Shown here one piece after another: positions 58,414 to 64,000 of a stretch of 64,000 nucleotides of DNA. The notes under the pieces are model-generated. The model saw only the letters and a program-made list of their open reading frames with translations, did not search any database and was not told where the DNA came from. Position 1 is the stretch's first letter; each line of letters begins with the position of its first letter. The DNA comes from JALHVH01 sp964585685 (GTDB lineage: Bacteria > Acidobacteriota > Aminicenantia > Aminicenantales > Saccharicenantaceae): positions 1 to 64,000 of the forward strand of contig CAZPEP010000042.1 in the NCBI GenBank assembly GCA_964585685.1. The letters are read 5' to 3'. Made by a program: the position numbers and the translations under genes.

Positions 58414-59160
58414 TTAATGTTCTCCTTCGTGCGCAACGGCTCCCGATATGTAAATGCAGGAGAGCAGGACGAAGACGAAGGACTGGATCACCGCCGTGAA
58501 GATCGACAGGGCCATGAACGGCAGGGGCAGGATGAATGGGATGATGGAGGCGATGATGACGATGAGCAGCTCCTCGGCGAAGATGTTGCCGAAGAGCCGC
58601 ATCGAGAGCGAAACGGGCCGGGAGAAATGGCTGATGAGCTCGATCGGGAACATCAGCGGGGCCATGGCCGGGATGGGGCCGGCGAACGTCTTGAGGTACT
58701 TGAAGGCGCCTTGGGCCTTCATGCCCTGCCAGTGGTAATAGACGAAGACGACGCTGGCGCAACCCAGGGTCACGTTGAGCTTGCTCGTCGGGGACATGAG
58801 GCCGGGGACGAGCCCCAGCATGTTCGCGCTGAAGACGAAGATGCCGACCGTCCCGATGACGGGCAGAAACTTCCTTCCCTCAGGGCCGATCGTGTCCGTG
58901 ACGAGGCCCTCGAACATCCCGTAAAGGAGTTCGAGGAAGCTCTGGCGCTTCGTGGGGAAGAGGTCGAGCTTCCGGGACATGAGCCCCAGGAAGAGCGACA
59001 GGAGGACGACCACGAAGAGGCTCATGACGATGTAGTCGGGCACGAGACGGGCCGGGTCGGCGGTCCTCACTCCGAAGAGCCCCAACAGGGCGGCCAGGGG
59101 CTTCCCGAAGGCCCTGTTGAAGAGCTCGACGACGGCGAGACTATGCTCTAATTCTTCCAT
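58414..59160 (-). CDS. atpB: F-type ATP synthase a subunit, 248 aa
   Basis: It forms the ion half-channels of F0 with the c ring. Six hydrophobic segments fill the chain. The essential Arg (Arg188) is in SLSMRLFGNIFAEELLIVII, the defining motif, with the matching GLVPGLMSPTSKLNVTLG loop earlier. Length is normal. It overlaps the AtpI-like gene by 13 bp. The F1 genes and the b subunit are not in this window, so the ATP synthase is encoded in at least two places. Confidence 0.96.
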   Translation of the reverse strand: MEELEHSLAVVELFNRAFGKPLAALLGLFGVRTADPARLVPDYIVMSLFVVVLLSLFLGLMSRKLDLFPTKRQSFLELLYGMFEGLVTDTIGPEGRKFLPVIGTVGIFVFSANMLGLVPGLMSPTSKLNVTLGCASVVFVYYHWQGMKAQGAFKYLKTFAGPIPAMAPLMFPIELISHFSRPVSLSMRLFGNIFAEELLIVIIASIIPFILPLPFMALSIFTAVIQSFVFVLLSCIYISGAVAHEGEH

Positions 59161-59543
59161 TTCTCCATTCGCAGGAGGGCGCCCGCGCTCTCGATAAAGA
59201 AAACCGGCACCGGGGCCGAAAAACCGGCCGCGAAGGCGAGAATATGCCCCGGAAAGAAGAGAATTATAAGGGAAAAGGCGGCCAGAATCAAGGCGAGCCG
59301 GACCGCGTAGATCAGGGCCCCGGACCGGAGGGCCACCTTCCGCCCCCGGACGAGGAACCGGGTCAGGGAAGCCTTCATCCAGAGAAATCCCAGGGCGGCC
59401 AGGGCCGCTCCGGCGGCGACGAAGACGGCCGTTCGCCCGCCGAAGAACGGCAGGGACAAAAGCCCCATGACCGCCCCGGCGACCGCGATTTCGAGCGGTA
59501 TCCGGCGGAGGATTGTCTCTTCGAGCGAGTCGGTCATGATCAT
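59148..59543 (-). CDS. atpI: AtpI-like small membrane protein, 131 aa
   Basis: Four hydrophobic segments (IPLEIAVAGAVMGLLSLPFF, TAVFVAAGAALAALGFLWM, YAVRLALILAAFSLIILFF and HILAFAAGFSAPVPVFF) match the ATP synthase subunit I layout, which helps assemble the c ring. Position directly before atpB is the usual one. Sequence in this family is weakly conserved, so the name relies on context. Confidence 0.7.
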   Translation of the reverse strand: MIMTDSLEETILRRIPLEIAVAGAVMGLLSLPFFGGRTAVFVAAGAALAALGFLWMKASLTRFLVRGRKVALRSGALIYAVRLALILAAFSLIILFFPGHILAFAAGFSAPVPVFFIESAGALLRMEKWKN

Positions 59544-59586
59544 GGTCCGGGCTTTCGTAAGGAATTAGTATATAACAGGTCGGCGC

Positions 59587-59805
59587 TTACATGTATTTAT
59601 TCATCGCTTTGTACAGGCTCCACAGCCCCGAGACGATGCCGAGGATCAGGAATATCAACAGCATCCAGGGCGCAGTGTGGAGCCACTTGTCGAGCATGTA
59701 GCCGAAGAACAGGCCGACGGCGATGGACGAGGGCAGGATGAGCCCGACCGAGCCCGCTTCGGCGACCTTCCGGAAGTCGACCCCTTTATTGCCCAGCAGA
59801 CCCAT
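59587..59805 (-). CDS. atpZ: AtpZ/F0F1-associated membrane protein, 72 aa
   Basis: Two membrane helices: VGLILPSSIAVGLFFGYML, then DKWLHTAPW and MLLIFLILGIVSGLWSLY. The G-x-x-x-G-x-x-L-D-x-W signature fits AtpZ, a partner of AtpI that supports F0 assembly or divalent-ion uptake. It heads the leftward atpZ-atpI-atpB-atpE series. GAGAGG lies upstream of the ATG, and a promoter candidate is at 59820-59849. Confidence 0.8.
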   Translation of the reverse strand: MGLLGNKGVDFRKVAEAGSVGLILPSSIAVGLFFGYMLDKWLHTAPWMLLIFLILGIVSGLWSLYKAMNKYM

Positions 59806-59819
59806 GTTCTTCGCCTCTC

Positions 59820-59849
59820 ATCTTATCAGGAAACGCCGCCGCCCGCCAA
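59820..59849 (-). promoter_or_regulatory. Possible promoter of the atp genes
   Basis: On the minus strand TTGGCG (59844-59849), an 18-nt spacer and TAAGAT (59820-59825), ending 14 nt before the atpZ ATG, with room for the GAGAGG site. It is inside the gene fragment on the other strand. Confidence 0.4.
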
Positions 59850-59979
59850 GCCGCTCGGGCCCTCGCGCTGGGCGGGCTTCCTCGGCGAATACCGCTTTGT
59901 CTTCGTCGACGAGGGGAACGGCACGAAGAAATTCGTGACCTTGAGCGTCAAGCCCAAGAGCCTCCCGGCGGCGTCGTGA
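59830..59979 (+). pseudogene. Possible 3' fragment of an unidentified gene
   Basis: Reading on the plus strand, the last 40 codons before TGA 59977 look like the end of a real protein: GEYRFVFVDEGNGTKKFVTL and SVKPKSLPAAS, with strong GC third positions. Upstream the frame becomes the antisense of atpZ, so the front part is missing. It may be a leftover from a rearrangement. The alternative is a chance open frame. Confidence 0.35.
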
Positions 59980-60020
59980 GGCCGGCCGGCTATTGGCCGC
60001 GGCGCCTCTTCCCCCCTGAT

Positions 60021-60050
60021 TTGACTTGAATTCCGAGGATATGGTCTAAT
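60021..60050 (+). promoter_or_regulatory. Promoter of the polysaccharide locus
   Basis: TTGACT (60021-60026), an 18-nt spacer and TCTAAT (60045-60050), 12 nt before the ATG at 60063. The untranslated leader would be about 5-6 nt with no Shine-Dalgarno site. Confidence 0.5.
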
Positions 60051-60062
60051 CCTATCCAGTTA

Positions 60063-61490
60063 ATGATGAAGAAAAAAGCCTTCACCCTCGCCTGTCTTGT
60101 CTTTTCGGATTGCCTGGCGATCCTGGCCTGCATCTCCGTCGCCTTCCTGATCCGCCGCGAGTTCCTCCCGTACATCTGGTCCGAGATGCACCAGAGACCG
60201 GTCGTCTATGCGGCCTACATCGACCGCCTGTACCTCCTCGTCATCTGGGTCGGCGTCTTCATGTACGAGAAGCTCTACACGAAGCGCCTGGGGTTCTGGG
60301 AAGAGGTCCAGGGCCTCATCCGGGGCAGCACGATCTCCTTCGCCCTGATCATGGTCGTCGCCTTCCTGACGAAGCAGTATTTCCCCTTCTCCCGGGGCAT
60401 CCTCCTGTTCGCTTGGGTCTTCACCTTGGCCGCGCTCCCCGCGTTCCGCTACGTGACCAAAAGACTGCTCATCCGCGCCGGGCTCTGGCGCAAGCGGGTC
60501 ATCATCATCGGCTCGGCCGAGAGCACCTCGACCCTCATCGAAGCCATCCGGCAGAACCGGACCATGGGCTACGACATCGTGGGCTGCCTGACCGACGAGC
60601 GCTGGAAGATCGGGACGGCCATCGCCGGCGTTCCGGTCCTCGGCCACTACGACGACATCGAGAAGTGGAAGGAGAGAACGGGCTTCGAGGACATCATCGT
60701 CACCTTCCCCAACATCCCGCGCGATCAACTGATCGGCCTGCTCAAGCGCTGGGACGGCGTCAGCGACACCATCCGCTATATCCCGCAGACCGGCGACCTC
60801 ATCACGACGGGCATCGAGATCGAAAACATCGGCCGGGTCCTGGCCCTGGCCGTCCGGAAGAACCTCCACAAGCCCTGGAACGTCCTCATCAAGGGCGTCT
60901 TCGAGTACGCCCTGGCCGTCGTCATGACCGCGGCCTGCCTGCCGCTCTTCGCGGTCCTTTCCCTGGCCATCAAGATCGACACGCGCGGCCCCGTGTTCTT
61001 CCGGCAGGAGCGGTACGGCAAGCGCGGCCGGGTCATCCGGGTCCTGAAGTTCCGGTCGATGTTCCCCGACGCCGACGCCCGGCTCGAGGCCTATTTCCGG
61101 GAGCACCCCGAGGCCCGCTACGAATGGGTCCGCTTCAAGAAGATCAAAAACCATGACCCCCGCGTCACCCGGGTCGGCCACTTCCTTAGGAGGTTCAGCC
61201 TGGACGAACTGCCCCAGCTCCTGAATGTGCTGCGCGGCGAGATGAGCATCGTCGGGCCGAGGCCCTACATCCGGGAGGAACTCGAGGAGGTGAAGCAGCT
61301 GAAGTCCATCCTCCTCCAGGTCAAGCCGGGCATCACCGGGCTCTGGCAGATCAGCGGCCGCTCACTCGTCCCCTTCCGCGAGCGCCTCGTCCTCGACGAA
61401 CACTACATCCGTAACTGGTCCCTGTGGCGCGACGTCGTCATCCTGGTGAAGACCGTGAAGGTGACGCTCTCGGGCCGGGGGGCTTTCTGA
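60063..61490 (+). CDS. Undecaprenyl-phosphate sugar phosphotransferase, 475 aa
   Basis: It starts glycan synthesis by moving a sugar phosphate onto the undecaprenyl carrier. Four N-terminal membrane helices precede a Rossmann-like middle (RVIIIGSAESTSTLIEAIRQ), then the bacterial sugar transferase domain: KGVFEYALAVVMTAACLPLF helix, PVFFRQERYGKRGRVIRVLK, FKIKNHDPRVTRVGHFLRRF-type segment and LDELPQLLNVLRGEMSIVGP (parts abbreviated). This matches the WcaJ/WbaP group. The ATG at 60063 is followed at once by a second ATG. It is the first gene of a rightward surface-polysaccharide set with the next two genes. Confidence 0.9.
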   Translation: MMKKKAFTLACLVFSDCLAILACISVAFLIRREFLPYIWSEMHQRPVVYAAYIDRLYLLVIWVGVFMYEKLYTKRLGFWEEVQGLIRGSTISFALIMVVAFLTKQYFPFSRGILLFAWVFTLAALPAFRYVTKRLLIRAGLWRKRVIIIGSAESTSTLIEAIRQNRTMGYDIVGCLTDERWKIGTAIAGVPVLGHYDDIEKWKERTGFEDIIVTFPNIPRDQLIGLLKRWDGVSDTIRYIPQTGDLITTGIEIENIGRVLALAVRKNLHKPWNVLIKGVFEYALAVVMTAACLPLFAVLSLAIKIDTRGPVFFRQERYGKRGRVIRVLKFRSMFPDADARLEAYFREHPEARYEWVRFKKIKNHDPRVTRVGHFLRRFSLDELPQLLNVLRGEMSIVGPRPYIREELEEVKQLKSILLQVKPGITGLWQISGRSLVPFRERLVLDEHYIRNWSLWRDVVILVKTVKVTLSGRGAF

Positions 61491-61504
61491 GACGGGGAGA
61501 GCCC

Positions 61505-62626
61505 GTGAACATCGGCATCGACGCCCACGCCGCCGAACGCGAAGGCCACGGCAACGGCACATACATCCGGAACGTCATTCGCGAGCTGGCGCGGTTCGAG
61601 TCGCCGCACGCCTTCACCCTCTACGCGGTCGACGGGGAGCACCCCTTCTATCGGGAGGTCGCCGGCCGTTCCAACTTCCGCGTGAGAAGCCTCCTGGCCC
61701 GGAACCCGCTTGTCCGCATTCCCTTCGCCCTCGCCCGCGAGTCGCGGCGCGACGCACTGGACGTCCTTCACGTCCAATACGTTGCCCCGCCTTTCCATCG
61801 CGGGGAGCTCGTCGTCACCATCCATGACCTCGGCTTCCTCAGCGTCCCCCATACTTTCTCGAGGTTCTTCGTCCTCAGGTCGCGGATATTCGTCCGGCTG
61901 GCGGCCCGGAAGGCGGCCCGGATCATCACGGGCTCGGCCTATTCCCGCGACCACATCGCCCGGACCTACGGCGTCGACCCGGGCCGGATCGAAGTCGTGC
62001 CCTACGGCGTCGAAGAGAGCTACCGCCGTCGGCTTTCGGATGGGGAGATCGAGAGGGCGCTCGCCGCTTACGGCGTCCGCCGGCCGTATGTGCTGTCGGT
62101 CGGCCGCCTCAACCCGCGCAAGAACCTTGCGACTTTGGTCCGGGCCTTCTCGGGGCTGAAGTCCCGCCGCGGCGTGCCGCACACCCTTGTCATCGCCGGG
62201 AAGGAGGACTTCGGCGCGGCCGCCGTCCTCAAGGAGATTCACGGCGCCGGGGCGAGCGACATCGTCTTCACGGGATTCGTTGCGGACGCCGATCTCCCCG
62301 CCCTCTACCAGGGCGCGGACGTCTTCCTCTACCCTTCTCTATTCGAGGGGGTCGGACTCCCTGTCCTCGAGGCCATGGCCTCCGGTGTTCCGGTCGTCAC
62401 CTCGGACAGGAGCTCGCTTCCCGAGATCGCCGGAGACGCCGCCCTTGTTGTGGATCCCACCGACGAAGCGCGCCTCTCCGAAGCCATGGAAAGACTTCTC
62501 GATGACAAGGGATTGAGGGAGGAAATGATGCGCCGCGGTCTCGTTCGGTCGGCGGGGTTCCGCTGGGAGGCTACGGCAAAAGAGATCCTCAGGATCTACG
62601 AGATCGCTTCGCTGCGCTCGCAATGA
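61505..62626 (+). CDS. Glycosyltransferase, GT4 family, 373 aa
   Basis: It starts at GTG 61505 with VNIGIDAHAAEREGHGNGTY, the N-terminal donor/acceptor loop. The C-terminal half has VLSVGRLNPRKNLATLVRAF, IVFTGFVADADLPALYQGAD and the E-x7-E motif in SLFEGVGLPVLEAMASGVPV, followed by AALVVDPTDEARLSEAM. These mark GT4 enzymes that use nucleotide sugars. GGGGAGAG lies upstream. It follows the sugar phosphotransferase by 14 bp and likely adds the next sugar of the lipid-linked glycan. The exact sugar cannot be read. Confidence 0.9.
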   Translation: MNIGIDAHAAEREGHGNGTYIRNVIRELARFESPHAFTLYAVDGEHPFYREVAGRSNFRVRSLLARNPLVRIPFALARESRRDALDVLHVQYVAPPFHRGELVVTIHDLGFLSVPHTFSRFFVLRSRIFVRLAARKAARIITGSAYSRDHIARTYGVDPGRIEVVPYGVEESYRRRLSDGEIERALAAYGVRRPYVLSVGRLNPRKNLATLVRAFSGLKSRRGVPHTLVIAGKEDFGAAAVLKEIHGAGASDIVFTGFVADADLPALYQGADVFLYPSLFEGVGLPVLEAMASGVPVVTSDRSSLPEIAGDAALVVDPTDEARLSEAMERLLDDKGLREEMMRRGLVRSAGFRWEATAKEILRIYEIASLRSQ

Positions 62627-62655
62627 CCATGCTTTGACGCTGCAGGAAAATAACG

Positions 62656-64000
62656 ATGTTGCCCGTGACAAGCTGGTTCGAAACGATTCTCGCTTCCCTT
62701 TTCCTCTTCATTCTCCCGGGGTGGGCGGTGCTGACGCTGCTCGGGACGAGCCTGCGCGCAGACTTCCGCGAGAAATTCGCCCTGTCCGCGGGAGTCAGCG
62801 TTGCTTTATATCCGGTCCTGTTCCTTGCCTCCCGGACGCTGGGGATCGCCCCCGGGCCGGTCTTTGCCTGGGGTCCGGGAACCGCAGCCGGCGTCTTTCT
62901 GGCCGTGCGGGCGGTGCTGCACCGGAAAGCGGTCCCGGCCGGGGCGGACGCTGGGACGCCGGATCCGAGCGCCTCGGAAAAGCGGCCGCTCGTTCCTTCG
63001 CAAGCCGTATTCTGGATCGTCCTGATGCTGGTCTTCGCGACCAGAATGATCGCCGTAAGCGGCATGACGGCTCCCGCCTGGGGCGATTCCGTACAGCACA
63101 CGTTCATCGTCCGGTTGCTTCTCGACAACAAGGGCCTTTTCCAGTCCTGGGCTCCCTATGCGCCCATCGAAAGCCTGACCTATCACTTCGGCTTTCATGC
63201 CGCGGCTTCGGTCTGGGCCTGGCTGACGGGCGCGGCCGCGGATCAGGCCGTCTTGGTCTGCGGCCAAATCCTGAACGGCCTGGCAATCCTGGCACTTTAT
63301 CCTCTTGCCGCGAGACTCGGAGGAGGCTCCCGGGCCGGAGTCGGAGCCATGATCGTCGCGGGGCTGCTTTTCCCCATGCCCGGTTATTTCGTCAACTGGG
63401 GACGATACACCCAGCTCACGGGCATGACGATCCTTTCGGCGGCTTTGTGGTTCCTGGACGTTCATTGGGACAGGACGCGCCCGACGCGGCCCGCCGTCTT
63501 GGCCTTGACTGCCGCCCTCGCCCTGGGCCTGGGCCTCTCCCATTATTCGGTCGTCAGTCTTTTCGTCACCGCGGCGGCGGCCTGGATGCTCATCAGCCTT
63601 TGGAAGCTTCGGAGCCGGCCAGGGATTTGGGCCGCAAGGACGGGGTGGTTGGCCGCCTGCGGCGCCGCCGCCATCTTCGGATTCCTGCCCTGGGCGAAGA
63701 CGCTCGCCGCGGGCCGCCTGCCCAGCATATTATCCCATACGATGAGATCGTTCGAAGAACTGGGCGACACGAATCGTTTTCTGCTGTGGAAACAGACCGA
63801 TTTTTACTTTTCTCGCGTTTTCTGGATCGTGGCTCTCTTCGCCCTCGCGGCGGCGTTGGTCGGGCGCCGGAGACTGGCCTCCCCCGTGCTTCTCTGGGGC
63901 GGATTGTCCCTGGCCGCCGCGAACCTGAGGCGGCTGGGTATGCAGGGGACCGGTTTCCTTTCCAATGATGTCCTGCTTTTTTCGGTTTATATCCCCATTT
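62656..64000 (+). CDS. Polytopic membrane protein, probable GT-C-type transferase, N-terminal 448 aa (cut by window edge)
   Basis: The frame from ATG 62656 (MLPVTSWFETILASLFLFIL) runs without a stop to the edge, so the gene continues beyond. Hydrophobic segments at about 10-30, 45-70, 75-95, 130-150 and several more, with a loop WGDSVQHTFIVRLLLDNKGL after an early helix (Asp and His in the position of GT-C catalytic loops) and LSHYSVVSLF later, resemble large membrane glycosyltransferases. AGGAAAA precedes the ATG by 5 nt. It lies 29 bp after the GT4 gene. A different frame over the same bases (62634-63968) is a shadow. Confidence 0.7.
   Translation, partial: MLPVTSWFETILASLFLFILPGWAVLTLLGTSLRADFREKFALSAGVSVALYPVLFLASRTLGIAPGPVFAWGPGTAAGVFLAVRAVLHRKAVPAGADAGTPDPSASEKRPLVPSQAVFWIVLMLVFATRMIAVSGMTAPAWGDSVQHTFIVRLLLDNKGLFQSWAPYAPIESLTYHFGFHAAASVWAWLTGAAADQAVLVCGQILNGLAILALYPLAARLGGGSRAGVGAMIVAGLLFPMPGYFVNWGRYTQLTGMTILSAALWFLDVHWDRTRPTRPAVLALTAALALGLGLSHYSVVSLFVTAAAAWMLISLWKLRSRPGIWAARTGWLAACGAAAIFGFLPWAKTLAAGRLPSILSHTMRSFEELGDTNRFLLWKQTDFYFSRVFWIVALFALAAALVGRRRLASPVLLWGGLSLAAANLRRLGMQGTGFLSNDVLLFSVYIPI

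Noticed and set aside
62634..63968. A 444-codon plus-strand frame
   Set aside because: The translation is an Arg/Gly-rich string; the frame from 62656 encodes a clear membrane protein that runs to the window edge.

Overview
The window is 64 kb of GC-rich bacterial chromosome with dense, short-spaced genes. It reads as a diderm: there are LpxD (lipid A), an OmpA-like protein, a TonB-dependent receptor and an outer-membrane barrel. Respiratory-type genes (ETF alpha, a NapH/NapG-like ferredoxin, F-type ATP synthase F0 genes) sit beside carbamate kinase and carbamoyltransferase. I infer an uncultured anaerobe of the Acidobacteriota/Aminicenantes kind. That rests on gene content and style, not on a marker-gene search. 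I found no prophage, complete insertion sequence or CRISPR array.

Layout. 1-6622: end of etfA, then a leftward set (NapHG-like ferredoxin, DUF362 protein, AMIN/amidase, OmpA-like, apgM). 6679-17732: rightward housekeeping genes (guaA, dnaE, a pseudo-receiver, birA, coaX, an unknown gene, rnr, a GTPase-less SelB-like protein). 17766-20692: a glycosyltransferase / radical SAM / ParB-like cluster behind a promoter whose -10 box lies inside a perfect palindrome. 20709-24887: a divergent pair, a large membrane glycosyltransferase-like protein and an outer-membrane barrel. 24922-30335: a leftward operon of a cyclic-2,3-diphosphoglycerate-synthetase-like GTPase, arcC, carbamoyltransferase and a 733-residue protein of unknown function. 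30583-38240: phosphodiesterase, tRNA-Val, then thrS-infC-rpmI-rplT-pheS-pheT-zapB-like-zapA. 38249-46815: a possible structured RNA, then rny-ymdB-xseA-xseB-ispA-dxs-tlyA-nadK. 46816-52496: a palindromic array, a hicA-like/hicB pair, glgA-trx and a TonB-dependent receptor. 52497-56100: repeats, a sulfatase/TPR protein and a two-gene nucleotidyltransferase module. 56097-59805: leftward atpZ-atpI-atpB-atpE-brkB-lpxD. 60063-64000: sugar transferase, glycosyltransferase and a membrane protein cut by the window edge, probably a surface polysaccharide locus.

The strongest system-level signal is transcriptional. Many first genes of transcription units have a sigma-70-like promoter whose -10 box ends only 5-9 nt before the start codon and lack a usable Shine-Dalgarno site, so their mRNAs should be leaderless. 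Many genes inside operons have AGGAGG-like sites. Two such promoters lead into tiny ORFs before larger genes (17830 and 49567). Start-codon use is also unusual: infC has a well-placed AGGAGG before ATT, and two genes (xseA and the one after coaX) have conserved-looking N-termini with no ATG, GTG or TTG in frame.

The intergenic DNA carries several palindromic repeat families, one with compensating stem changes among its four copies. Other points to follow are a HicA-like ORF missing the segment with the catalytic histidine, an F-type c subunit with the Na+-binding residue pattern, and a sulfatase-fold protein with Thr at the nucleophile position.
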